Of a DNA stretch of 64,000 nucleotides, positions 9,878 through 21,254 are shown piece by piece. Source of the stretch: Vishniacozyma victoriae. Its lineage: Eukaryota; Basidiomycota; Tremellomycetes; Tremellales; Bulleribasidiaceae. A program made the translations under genes and the position numbers. Position 1 is the stretch's first letter. Each line of letters starts with the position of its first letter. The stretch is from positions 1 to 64,000 of the forward strand of contig JADPYG010000092.1 of the NCBI GenBank assembly GCA_017654735.1, read 5' to 3'. The notes below the pieces were generated by a model. That model was given only the letters and a program-made list of their open reading frames with translations. It was not told the DNA's origin and did no database searches.

Positions 9878-12249
9878 CTATCTGACGGCCTCAACTTCAT
9901 CCTTGACCCTCCTCTCAGCCTCTCGAACCCTCTCCGCAATAGCCTCAGGCGAAGTCTCCTCTTTGTTCCTGAACTTGATGATCTTGTGAGTCTCGATAGC
10001 GTTTTGGAATTGACCGAGGTAGAAATTGGAAGCAAAGATGGAAGCGAGGAGGGTGCCGAATGTAACAATCATGGCGGCCATGAAGAGCTTGTGCGTGGAG
10101 TCGAGATAAGCTAAGCAGTCAGCAGAATATCTGTATGGCGCATGGTGAACTTACCCTGCTTAATGAGGTCTCGGGGCTCGGTCTCCCGAGCAATGAGATG
10201 ACTGCCAAAGATAGTCGCCCTCTCAGTCGCATTGTAGATGTGGCCGACATACTTTTCGAGATTAGCAGGTACCTCTCGGTTCCAGACTGTAGCAGAGATG
10301 GCGATCGAGATGGAACTACCGATCGAACTCCATAGATTGAGGACAGCCACAGCGATAGCCATATCTTGGTGCGGTACCGAAGCTTGTACAGCAACGTAGG
10401 ATGCGGTGATGATGATGGCTCCACCAATACCGGTAAAGACCTGCGAACAGACGAGGACGGCGGTAGAAGGTCTAGTGGTCGAGAGATACACAAGCGAGAC
10501 ACCACTATTATGTCAGACAGCGAATCGGAGATCAGAGCAGCAGACGCACATGATCCTGATACAACATCCAATGATTTGCAATACCTTGTATCGATGGGTG
10601 ACTCGCTGGATCACACCAACAACAATCGCCAGACTGCACATAGCAACGGTAACGGTATTCATGAAGAAAGTGTGGTCACGTGTCTGGTGATCAGTGATCG
10701 TCTCGTATCTGATGGATGATGACGTACACTCCAATCAGTGACTACCCAAGTCCATGACGAGAAGTAAGTGTCGACGAGGTAGCTGGAGAAAAAGTAGAAA
10801 AAGTCGATAAAGAGACAGGCGAACTGTACGTCAGCCACGATCGGTGATGTGGATGGGTTCGAGAACGTGACTGACGAAGGTTCGGTTCAAGACTCGTCTG
10901 GGCATGATGGGGTACTTAGCATAGAAGCCGTCCCAAACTCCCCAAGCGATGAACAGAATACCTCCAATCACCAGCATGGCAATGAGCGAGGCTGGAGTTC
11001 AGCGTCTTGTCGATCAATCACATGTACTCACAATTGGTGTATCCTCCTTTTGCAGTGGTGTTGAGCGTCATTGGCGCGAGTAGTAAGACAAAGGCGAAAC
11101 CCATGAGCAAAAATCCGAACCCATTGAGTCTAGACCAATAGTGAAGACAGCTCTGTAGGAAGATCCTGTTCTCCCTTTCGGTATTTCGACTGGCGAGGTA
11201 CTGTCGTCGAGCGTAGGAGGATGAAGCGAGCGACAGAGCACCGAGCCTCTTTGCCCGTCGATCGCCGACGAGGAGTACAATCAGAGCAGGCGAAATAGCG
11301 AGAGGTAGCAAAATGACAAACATCCCGTACTGAGAGTCAGTGGATACTGATGACATGGTATTTATGGGAGCCTACACCCCACCGCCAACCATTGGCACTA
11401 TAACCGTTGATACCACTGGTGATGAAACCTCCGACAAAGGCGTTGACGACGTAGGGAAGATTGATCGCCCCGTTGACGAAAGCTCTCCATTGAAGGGAAG
11501 TGATATCGGCAATGATCAGACTGTTGACTGATTGTTAGTGATCACCTTCAGTAGGTAAAGTGCCTTACGGAAAGTGATGCCGGAGTTCCCCAGGGTATAG
11601 ATCAATTGACCAGCGACAAAAGTGGTGACGTTCTGAGCACCAGCGCACATGGCGTAGCCTACGGCGTACAAGGTGACAGCGAGCAAAAGAGTATGAGGTC
11701 GTGACCACATGTCAGCAATCTGAACTATCAGCATGACCCCGTATGGGTTGATAAATCGAGCATACCTTGGCAATGAACGGTTGAGAGACCCCGTTTAAGA
11801 CCCCATTGATGACACCAATCGTTCCAATGATCGTGTGCTCTCCGAATGAAGAGGTAGCAAAGGGGACGTCTGCTTCGTCAGCTGAAGTGGAAGATGGAAG
11901 GGGTAGAAGGCGTACAGTAGACGGTGGTACTTCGACTAAGCGAGTAGACGTATGCGATCAAACCAATAGATCCCCACAGAGCGTAAAGTCCTAGGCCTTT
12001 GCCAAAGACGAGGTCTACCGGTCAGATCGGTCGATGAAAGGCACCAAGTGACTTACATAGAGCTTCAATCCTGGTTACGCCATCATCCTGCTCAATCTCG
12101 GGAGATTCGTAATCGCCCTGACCCTCTGCGTCGGTAACGGGCTTCTCGGCCTTCTCGACACTGTCCCGGTCGTCAGCAACGTGTGAGGCGGTGAGTGACC
12201 GAGTACGGTCGAGACTGTAGAGCGCAGTCTGAGCTGGTGGTCGCGACAT
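9878..12249 (-). CDS. MFS siderophore-iron transporter (ARN/SIT family)
   Basis: Multi-exon gene. After a hydrophilic N-terminus of about 65 residues (rich in Glu, Asp and Ser) come the ARN-family blocks. These are a YALWGSIGLIAY first helix, GVINGVLNGVSQPF, KIADMWSRPHTLLLAV and a VRPSTAVLVCSQVFTGIGG late helix. Then follow QASVPHQDMAIAVAVLNLW, an extracellular loop with the NREVP and YNATER segments, and a final TM. The C-terminal tail is charged and ends EVEAVR. ARN/SIT proteins import ferric siderophores, often made by other species, across the plasma membrane by proton symport. Two perfect iron-GATA motifs lie 58 and 252 bp upstream of the start codon, which fits iron-repressed expression. 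Confidence 0.9.
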
Positions 12250-12306
12250 TATTGTGGATTAGGAAAAGAAGTGGATGAAGTGAAAAGTTTCGTTGAGATC
12301 ATTCTC

Positions 12307-12315
12307 TTATCAGAT
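12307..12315 (-). promoter_or_regulatory. Iron-GATA site (proximal) of the siderophore transporter
   Basis: The minus strand reads ATCTGATAA, a perfect match to ATCWGATAA, the site of fungal iron-sensing GATA factors (SreA/Sre1/Urbs1/Fep1; Cir1 in Cryptococcus). It sits 58 bp from the ATG and on the gene's coding strand. Confidence 0.65.
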
Positions 12316-12500
12316 TGGAACTATAGACTCGGCCGACTATCAAAAGTCATCCCTGCCAAGCATGTCGGTCCAACCCTCGAAGGTGCTTCCTGGACTGCGG
12401 CGCTGAACAGTGCGCCTGAGTCACTCAAGAAGGTTCTCACCCGACTTACTTGGCGTCGGGCGTTTGTGTATCATCCCGGTAGGATAGAACAGAGGACAGT

Positions 12501-12509
12501 ATCAGATAA
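12501..12509 (+). promoter_or_regulatory. Iron-GATA site (distal) of the siderophore transporter
   Basis: A second perfect ATCWGATAA match (ATCAGATAA), 252 bp upstream of the start and opposite in orientation to the proximal site. Two sites in one promoter is the arrangement described for iron-repressed siderophore genes in other fungi. Confidence 0.65.
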
Positions 12510-12738
12510 AGAGGGAACAGCGTGGAAATAGTCTGGCAAGGTTCCTGCTCAGGGAGACGCTCGGCCCGTTCGTCGCGGCGCTTTTCCGGATTCTGTGGAG
12601 TGTGGCACCAGGGCTGACTCAGAGGATTTAAATGCTACAAGTCAGGAACATGGATAGGCGCTCGGTCAAATCAACACGCCCCAAAAAGTGAAGACTTGTT
12701 AGCGCACGGTCGTTCTTCATCGGCGCACGGGTCTGCAT

Positions 12739-14646
12739 TCACTTTGCTTCGAGAATAGTCACGCTGTCATCGGCCCCCTTGTCCCCCTTTGCCATCTCCA
12801 GTCGGCCAATGGTTGTATCTGGGCCCAATTGAACGTGTTCAGGCTTCTGGCCCTCAAAGATCTCGTCGATCTCCTCCAAGGATAAACCTTTGGTTTCGAC
12901 CCAGTATCGCAGCTGGCGAATCAGTATTTATTCGGAACGGACCGGACGCTGACACTGACAATGAGGAAGAATGTCACAATATTCCAACTGGCATTTATGA
13001 TGTACATTCGCCAGCCGATATTGGCCAGACCAATCGGCATCACGTAAATAAGGACAAGGCTGCCATGATCAGCCGGACCCGATGACTAGAGGATCGAGCT
13101 CACGCAGGGATAGCATTACAATACTGCTTGACTGTGTATCCATTGGCGCGGATGGCGTAATTGAGTATTTCGGGAGGATACAAGGCCATACTGGGAATCA
13201 GTTGAAGGTTCCGAAGTCGATTTGGTCGCTTACAGTGGGGTCCAGGCCATGGAGTAGGCACCTTGAAATAGGAAGATACACGCTACATTGCCATATACCA
13301 GCGATTGAGGCGCAGCGCCAGGGTTCTCCGAGTACTTTTTGGTCAACCCGCCGATGGTCATGAGGAACACGGTCAAGATGAACTGAGCCGTCAAGGCAGT
13401 CGACTTTCGACCCCAGCGAACGGCCAGCTGGGTCCCGCCGAGACAGCAAACGAGACACCACGCGTTCAATACGACATTCTAGACAAAGTCAGCTAGCATC
13501 GCACGGTCGGGCTTACGGCTTTCAGTTGATCTTGAGGATCGGTGATTCCAGCCCCCGTCAGGAATGTCGATATGTAGTAAGAGGCGATGATGTTACCAGC
13601 AATGCAACTGAAAAGTCCCGGACTCGCACCAATCGCCAATCGTCTACGAGCTACGGGTGTCCTGATGAGCTCCTTGGGAGACATAGCTTTTGCCGCGACG
13701 GCCTGGTCGGTCTGAAGGGCATCGATAATTCGGGCAAACTCGGAAACCACGATTGGGTTCTCTTTGTCGCCTCTCGCATTGACTCGAGCCAGAACGGTAT
13801 GTGCGTCCTCAATCCGACCTTGAGCTACCAGCCATCGAGGGGACTCTGGGCTGGGCCTGTCAGCTTTGCCTCGCCGGTATATGCGGGACGAACATGAAGG
13901 GGAGCACGATGATGCAGAGAATTGCCCATATCGCTTGAAAAAAAGAGGGAGCCCGCCAAGCCCAGGTCGAGTTCCACTGGCCCGTCCCGAGAGTGACTCC
14001 AGCTGCAATCAACGCACCGACACTGCACTTAGTAAGCATCAACATTGCCAACGAAGAGCTCATAGCTTACTAGTAGAAGTTCTGCAATATGGCTACACCC
14101 CACGGTCGCCAGGTGGCTGAGAACGTTTCAGTCAAGTACACTGCCGCAGCGACTGCCGCTCCAGAGGCTCCAAGCCCAAGAATGGCTCGGCCAACAACAA
14201 ACATGGCGATGTTCTGGGCCGCACCCTGAATGATGATACCAGCAATGGTGATTGTGGATCCGATGAATATCGTCGGCCTCCGGCCCAATCGATCGGTACA
14301 TATACCTGCGACCGCAAGTCCCAGTATACGTCCGATGTAGACTGAGGCGGTATTAAGACCTTTGGTGGCCGGGGTCAGGTTGAAGTATTCGGTATATACA
14401 GGCAGGGCACTGAGATGTCAGCGTTGGATACAATATGTGCTTTCCGCCGAATTACTTTAGACCGTTAAGAAGACTCCCGTCAAATCCGTTCGTCTGACAG
14501 GAGTCAGTATGGCTCGTTCCGCTAGCATTAGATGGGCTTACGGCGCTCTCCACCATGGCACAGAATAGCAGGAGAATTGCGATAATAGATGGCGATTCAG
14601 GCACCCTGGAAGGCAGCCATGTTCCAGATGGTATCTTGACCAGCAT
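12739..14646 (-). CDS. MFS sugar transporter (lactose/hexose permease-like)
   Basis: Multi-exon sugar porter. Visible marks are TNGFDGSLLNGL after TM1, the MGRRPTIFIG loop (family GRR), GRAILGLGAS, ESPRWLVAQGR after TM6, a long hydrophilic central loop, RWGRKSTALTAQF (second loop) and VETKGLSLEEIDEIFEG before the end. These match the sugar-porter PF00083 signatures; the DGS and ESPRWL forms resemble fungal lactose and oligosaccharide permeases. The start is uncertain: the ATG at 14646 gives a short N-terminus, but the frame is open upstream to 14889. It is divergent from the PhyH-like gene at 15051, so the two share a promoter. Confidence 0.82.
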
Positions 14647-15050
14647 TGTATTCGATTCCGGAAGATACAAAATCCACACACCTTGCGGAGAGAATTGGAC
14701 TATATATGCATGAATCGTGGACTCGTATGATAAGGACATAGTAGTTCCCCCACACTCCACGGCTGTCGACTCGCCAAGTGGGGGGGACTCGGCATCGGCC
14801 GTTGCCGAAATGAAAGATTCGACAGCCGAGAAGGGGCGCGACGAGAGACTTTGCATGATAAGGCCTGGCTGACATCCACGATACCCCACTGTATCTAGCG
14901 CAAGCTAAATCTCGCCGAGGCTGCCTTCCGATACTTACCAGACCCGCGCTGCGCTTCAAGCTTGGAAAGTGGGGATCGGTATCGCAAAGCGGCAGCACCA
15001 ACTGGTATACTTCCGTCAACTACAAGTCTGTTCTCATATTCGGCCTAGCA

Positions 15051-16243
15051 ATGTCAACGACCACCATAGAAACACAAACTCAGTCGCAGCCCCTTTCGAG
15101 ACTCAACTTGAGGCCAGAGCCGATTGGGAATGTCAAAGATCTTGTATTGAAAGACGGTCAGTACCTTGGCAAACAAGTCCAAAAGAGTCATGGTTGAACT
15201 GGTACAGGCTATGCCGTCATACCTGCCGTCTTGAGCAAGCATAAAGCGTTAGAGTATGCGGATCGGGCATATCAGTGGGTCGAGAGCTTCGGGCTGGGCT
15301 TCGACCGGAACGATCCTGCGACACACACTGCGGATAAACTTCACTACTTTGTGAAAGGTACGCCTGAATGTCGAGACGACTGAAACCACATCGACTGATA
15401 CGATAGGTGGCTTGACGAATCGATATGGGGTCGCACACGAGCAATGGATGTGGGACTTGAAGTCTGAACCGGCCATCGTCGATGTTTTCGCCCAGATTTG
15501 GGGAACAGATGAATTGCTAGCATCTTTTGGTAAAGACATTCCGATGATCATTTTTGAGGCTGACCCGCAGATGGCTGCAACATTAGCATACCACTCAAGG
15601 ACCGTACTGCGGACGACGAAGTGTTCAAGCCATGGGCCCACGTTGACCAGTCTCCTCTACAGAAGGAGTTGTATTGTGTGCAAGGCATCATGAATCTTCT
15701 TCCTAATGGGCCGGAAGATGGTGGTCTCATGGTTCTTAAAGGATCGTCCAAGCTATATGCCGAGCTGTTTGAAGCTTTTGAAGACGTCAAACCCTTGGAC
15801 GGGTGGAACACTATCGATCGACACGACCACACGCCCAAGCAGATTGAGTGGCTTCTTCAACACGGCTGTGTTTGGGAGAAGGTTTGCGCTGAACCAGGCG
15901 ATCTGTTGCTCTGGGATAGCGTGAGTGGTTATTTCGATACGCCAAGATTAGTGTACTGAGCCCTCAGCGAACCGTTCATTACGGTGCGACACCCTCGGCG
16001 GCCACCGATCGCTTGGCGGTATACTGTTGCTACAAGCCTGCGTCTTTGGCAGACGACGAAGTCAAAGCGATTCGCAAAGATGCATGGGATAGAAAGCTCA
16101 ACGCATCGCACGATCCCATTTCGGCTATCATCGGACGAAGGGATGTTCCCGATAATCATGCTACGGCAAGGATGGAGATCCCGCTTCAGGAGACCGTTCT
16201 GTCACCTCTTGGAAGGAAGCTTGTGGGCATCGATGCTTACTAG
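15051..16243 (+). CDS. Phytanoyl-CoA dioxygenase family protein (PhyH-like 2OG-Fe(II) oxygenase)
   Basis: Five exons encode about 340 residues. After DGYAVIPAVLSK (fold entry) and the YGVAHEQWMWDL block comes SFDGCNISIPLK, produced only when the intron at about 15531-15572 is removed. The metal-binding HVDQSP (H-x-D) follows, then GIMNLLPNGPEDGGLMVLKGSS, and RTVHYGATPS supplies the distal His. All three iron ligands are therefore present and the enzyme should be active. Fungal members of this PhyH subgroup hydroxylate unknown small molecules, not necessarily phytanoyl-CoA. It shares a divergent promoter with the sugar transporter, pointing to one uptake/oxidation unit. Its 3' end faces the lactonase gene 74 bp away. 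Confidence 0.85.
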
Positions 16244-16316
16244 TCGTAGTGGATGTCATAGATAGGGTCTAGTGTATTGATATGTATATCGAGACGCGCT
16301 AAAGAGGATAAGTACG

Positions 16317-17481
16317 CTACATAGCTTCGATGTCGACGACCTTTTCAAATTGCACCGGGTTTTCAAATTCCCGCTCAACCCATCCTGCCTTCTCGCCTGT
16401 CCACTCGAAGCACGACAACCAGCCATCGTTCTGCCCAGCTACCAGGTAGCAATCGCCAACCAGACCGACACCCCTAAATTCCTTGCCCCGTTTCGGCTGT
16501 ACCACCGATTCAGTGGTGATCATACCATCAGATCCAACGTGAAAGAAAGCCACCGAGTCTGTGGGCTGATCTTTAACGAATCGGCTAGTAGCGATCAATG
16601 TCGATGATGGCTCGTGATAGTTCAAGGCAGCAGCGAAAGTGTATGGCGGCTTTCTGTTCTCGAGATCGATGCGATCACCAGGAAGGATATTATGCGTCGA
16701 TACAAGCTGATTTCCCTGCAAGGAAAGATTGTGATGCGAGACGATACAACTTCGAGCATAGAGCGTGTACAAATGTTGACCTGGAGTGAGCGGATTTGTA
16801 GCTACGGACTCACCATCTTGGGACAAGACTATCTGCCTCGGGCCATGACCGTTCAGCAAAGGCATATCACCTGCGGGAGCCCAGTTCAGGACGCCGTTCT
16901 CTCTCCGGACCGCCATCTTCCGGATGCATCCCCCACCCGTATCCACGATCCAGCATTGATCTTGATCGGCAACATCCAAGACCTGATGACACTTCGCGGG
17001 CCCGCCCTCTGTTGGTGACAGTTTAAGGTGGTTATCGTGGGCATCGGTGAACGTTCCGTCAGGCCGAAGTGTGATCAGAGAGGCTGAACCAGCGGCAAAC
17101 TATTGATCAGTCTTATGAGTACGTAGCCATTTTCTGACTCACATTGACTGTAGCCAATCCAGCGCCTCCTGCGATGACTGCGGTATGACAGGGATTGTCC
17201 ACGGCCGATACCTCGCCCAACCGCGTGGCATCACCTTCGGGAGAGATTCTGTACACCCAGATCTTCCCCTCTACTCCAGATATGCTACCTCCACCATCGT
17301 CGGCCTCGTGAGCGATGTAGCATATGTCGCGTAAAGTTGGGTGTCGAGTGATCCACGATGCTCGAGGAATTGAAAGGTCCTTGATACGGCGAAGTGATGG
17401 AGGCGACGAAGAGGTCGGGGCTACAAACTCGACCAGGTGCGTCACGGGTGTGTAGGTGCCAAGAAGTAGATACGAAGACAT
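16317..17481 (-). CDS. Seven-bladed beta-propeller lactonase (carboxymuconate cyclase / 6-phosphogluconolactonase-like)
   Basis: Three exons. The N-terminus MSSYLLLGTYTP is the first propeller strand of the Lactonase family (PF10282). Later blocks include NPCHTAVIAGG, KCHQVLDVADQDQCWIVD, NGHGPRQIVLSQDG, the TLYARS strand, PTDSVAFFHVGSDG and a closing strand LSCFEWTG. Characterised relatives open or close lactones: 3-carboxy-cis,cis-muconate cyclase in the fungal protocatechuate branch of the beta-ketoadipate pathway, and 6-phosphogluconolactonase in bacteria. The fungal subgroup has the former role most often, but this is not settled by sequence. No signal peptide is seen, so it is cytosolic. 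It is divergent from the amino-acid permease. Confidence 0.8.
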
Positions 17482-18172
17482 TGTCGCAGAGTGCAGCGCG
17501 ACTTTGTTAAACGGGACTTCCCCTGTCCGAGTATTTGTATGAGAAACTTAGCTCCCCCACTCCAGGGTTTCGGCTTTGCTCCGATAATTGGACCGTTCTG
17601 ACACGCAGCACAGCGTAGCGTCAACCTTCTACCCCGATACCGCATCCCTCTCCGAAGCGTCCCGTCTTCCCTCATCTCCCATTATTTCAACACTTTCCTG
17701 GGCCAACAATTCTGCATCTCCCGATCGTCCAGAACAGAACCATGTTGTGATCCCGGGTCTGTTTTTTCCAGCGTTATCGACTGAAGAGATGTTTCGCTTG
17801 TTCGTCTGCTGCATAATTCTAGTGACCACATGCGTGCCCAAGAACACTGAGGACGACAAGAAAATAGTAGCAACCTGTACACAGATAGCGGTATGAGATG
17901 TAGCGCCGCAAAATGGTGTGTTCGACGCAGCGTGTCAAACACGTGGCTGCACGGTGGAGGTGGAAAATTTCTTGGAATTCCAGAATTTTGGAACGAAAAG
18001 TTATTTTGAGAGCCTTGGGGCCGGTCTGCGGACCTCGCTTGGAGAACGATGGCGACTTCACTCGCAATATGTAGACCAGCTCGAAAAGAAAGTCGACATT
18101 GACGCCATACATCAGTTGTACTTTTATTGACCGCAACGAAGAATATCAGCCACAATACCGAGCGCACTCGAC
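17482..18172. promoter_or_regulatory. Divergent promoter region, lactonase / amino-acid permease
   Basis: 691 bp between two start codons on opposite strands. It contains a perfect 10-bp palindrome TGGAATTCCA at 17973-17982 flanked by TTC and GAA triplets, loosely like a heat-shock element. No gene was recognised; open frames here are short and unsupported. Confidence 0.45.
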
Positions 18173-20254
18173 ATGTCCAACACTCCGAAAACGCTGGAAG
18201 AGGAGGATCGGGAGAAGTCTCCCTCGGTTCAGGACTTTCCTTATGACTCTCATCCTCCCTCAGGACCCCAGCACTCTTACGGCAAAGGAGGAGTTGGTCT
18301 CACGCAACGACGTCTGACTGCTCGTCATGTGACTTTTATCGGTTTTGGTGGAGGGATTGGGACGGGTTTGTTCATTGGAACAGGTTCTGCACTTGCCAGT
18401 GCTGGACCCGCTGGACTCTTGCTCGCATATATCGTGGTTGGGTCCATCTTGTGGTGTGTCATGGAGTGTCTAGGAGAGATGGCTACATATGTGAGTATTT
18501 CTCAATTCCGGCGGCCGTCTGACAAGTTTGTCTTGGCCACTGTGACCTCCCGCTGATGTGTAGGTCCCCCAAGCCGGTACATTCCCTCACTACGCTACCC
18601 GGTTTGTTGATCCCGCCTTGGGCTTTACTCTCGCCATTTCTTACGGATACTGCTATACCATCGCCATCGCTTCGGAGGTCTCAGCCGCTGCCGTCTTGGT
18701 TGTACGTCTTCCACATCTCTGAATGGTCGATAACTGATGTGCAGTCCTACTGGAGTGACATCACCCCCGCCGTCGTCATCACCATTGGTCTCGTGCTCAT
18801 TTTCGTCATCAATATGCTGAATGTCAAGATGTAAGTACCTGCGACCGGCACTCGCTGACAACAAGATTTGGCGAATCTGAAGTGATCACTGCCAGCATCA
18901 AGATCCTTTGCTTCCTCGGTCTCATTTTCGTCAGCTTGGTCATCACTCTAGGTGGTGCTCCCAATCACGACCGAATCGGGTTTCGATACTGGAGCAACCC
19001 GGGAGCGTGGACTGATTTCGCCGGTATTACTGGACCTACCGGACATTTCCTCGGTTTCATCAGTGCATTCATCAATGCCAGTTTCTCATTTATCGGTGTT
19101 GAGACTGTGAGTTATTCTACATCGGTCCAAACGATTTGTGCTGATCTGATAGGTCGTCATCGCCGCTGCCGAGACACGCAATCCCCATCGATCTATCCCA
19201 AAGGCCACCAAGCGAGTAACTTACCGAATCCTGTTCTTTTACGTTCTCGGCTCCATCTTGATTGGAATGATCGTGCCGTACAACAACTCGGATCTCGTCT
19301 CTGGATCCGGAAATGCCGACTCCAGTCCTTGGGTCATTGCTATAAAGGCAGCTGGAATCCCCGCGCTGGACTCTATCGTCAACGCAAGTGTAGCCCTGCC
19401 CCGCCATTGGTCTTTGCTAACAATGCAGGCCTGCATCCTTGTATCTGCCTGGTCGGCCGGAAACTCGTATTGCTATGTTGGAAGTAGGATCATCGTCGCT
19501 ATGGCCGTCGATAAACAGCTACCTCAGGTGAGGCTATTTGACCCTCCAATGCCGACGCAGCTGACTAGCAGTTTTTCTCAAAGGTCAACCGATGGGGTGT
19601 CCCATACTACGCCGTGCTCGTCTCCTTCGCGTTTGGTCCCCTCGCCTACCTCAGTAAGTTGACCTCATGTTGCACATCGTACATCGCTCATCCGCTAGGT
19701 CTTGGGTCTGGTGGACCATCACAGGCGTTTGCCTGGATTCTCGCATTGTCCACAGTCGCTGGTCTTCTCGCTTGGATGACCCTCTGTATCTGCTATCTCC
19801 GCTTCTACGCTGCTTGTAAAGTACAAGGTCTGGATCGAAACACACTGCCTTTCAAGAGTAGGCTACAACCTTATGCTGGTTGGGTTGGAGCTATCGGAAG
19901 TTTGAGTACGTTTACTTTGATTGACACGAAAGGTCTACTTCTGACCAACAGTCATCACATTGCTCTCGAGCTTTTCGGTCTTCCTCAAAGGCCAGTGGTC
20001 GACGGCAGATTTTATCGCCGGCTACGTTGGGATCCCCATATACGTCGTCCCATTTGTAGTCTGGAAGCTCGTCAAGCGAACAAAAGTGAGTCAAGAGGTT
20101 CAGGCGTTTTATGTTGAGGATCGTCGGCTGACAACACTAGTTCGTCCGAGCCTCTGAAATGGATCTGGTCTCCGGTACTCTTGATCCGTCAGAGATCGAG
20201 GAGGAGAAAAAGCCAAACACTTGGTGGGAGAAGTTCATCGACTGGCTTTTCTAG
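18173..20254 (+). CDS. Amino-acid permease (yeast AAP/APC family)
   Basis: About ten exons, roughly 550 residues. The charged N-terminus runs into LTQRRLTARHVTFIGFGGGIGTGLFIGTG, the AAP signature around TM1 with the unwound GGGIGTGL substrate-binding segment. Also seen are CLGEMATYVPQ (TM2-3), SFSFIGVETVVIAAAETRNP (TM6 region) and RVTYRILFFYVLGS, followed by SAWSAGNSYCYVGSR. Later come FFSKVNRWGVPYYAV, TWWEKF and a Glu/Lys-rich C-terminal tail. Twelve TM helices are expected. It imports amino acids at the plasma membrane by proton symport; specificity (general or selective) is not clear. Each splice join keeps the family frame. Confidence 0.93.
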
Positions 20255-21254
20255 TTGCATGGCTATCTTGGCTCGTATTATAATCGAGATGCATCTGCGT
20301 CGCCCGTTCTCTACCTGCTTCAAGCTGGCTAAAAAATCTACGTTTCCAGACCGACCCACTGCACTGCCACTGGGATCTTAATAGTGACTCTGGTCTGCTA
20401 CTGCTGCCGCTTAGACAAACCACCGCAGCAATGGGTCGTGTGAGTGCTCAAAAGCCTAACTAAGATCATTGTCTTCCCCCAGCAGAGGCTCTCGCTTTCG
20501 CTCTCGGTAATCGACCTCTGCATGGCGGATTTGGCTCCGAACGGATCCGACCCTTGCACGTGATCAGGGTTCCTCTCCACCAATGAGCGCACATCCGGCA
20601 TCTCTTCCTCAAACTCAATTGTATTTCCCACCAGCTATGTGTCGTTCAGAGACTGGCCTTGACCGAGGAGAGCGAGATGGTCCGGGCTGGATCAGACATG
20701 GCCCCCTCTATTTGCCACTGCCGCCTTATTATATCGGCGATGAGGCATTCAGCTCGAATCCCACCAAAGTCTCCACAACGCCCCCAGCAAGCTCTAGGGA
20801 CTCAGCTGCTCGGGTGCGCCACAACGAGAAAACGACCGGGAATAAATCGACGCCTCGGACCTTCTCTGAAGATAGTTCGAGCAACAAGAGGTCGATCAGC
20901 CGGGTCACAACCGCAACCAACTGATCAACGTATATAATCCGCAGGGTCGCCGGCGTTCGTCATGTGCCTGCCCGACCGCTTGCTCACCCAAAACGGCTGA
21001 GCAAAAGGGGGTCGGCCGGTAGACCAACTAGCACAAGATGTACGATGGACCGGTAGCGTCCACAGTGTTGCTAAATTTGGCTCATTTCGGTATCAGATCA
21101 GATCAAAAATGATGTGCCTGACAAAAAATCAGGGCCATTCGCTAATCTGATAGAGGTTTGGTGCGTCTTTTGCTAGGCGAATCGGCCGACTCTTGGAGGA
21201 GCAGAGGGTATAAGAAGTTTCGAGTGGAGCTTTGCGGTCTCTAGTACACACATC
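20255..21254. promoter_or_regulatory. 1-kb intergenic region upstream of the ferric reductase
   Basis: No convincing gene; one 113-residue Ser/Thr-rich frame at 20583-20924 lacks family resemblance. A near-iron-GATA sequence, ATCTGATAG (one mismatch from ATCWGATAA), lies at 21145-21153, about 100 bp before the ferric reductase ATG. Confidence 0.4.

Noticed and set aside
10366..10719. Plus-strand frames of 94-117 residues over the siderophore transporter
   Set aside because: Antisense shadows of minus-strand exons and introns.
20583..20924. 113-residue open frame between the amino-acid permease and the ferric reductase
   Set aside because: Low-complexity Ser/Thr/Arg composition, no intron signals, no family resemblance; overlaps frames on the other strand and lies in a normal promoter.
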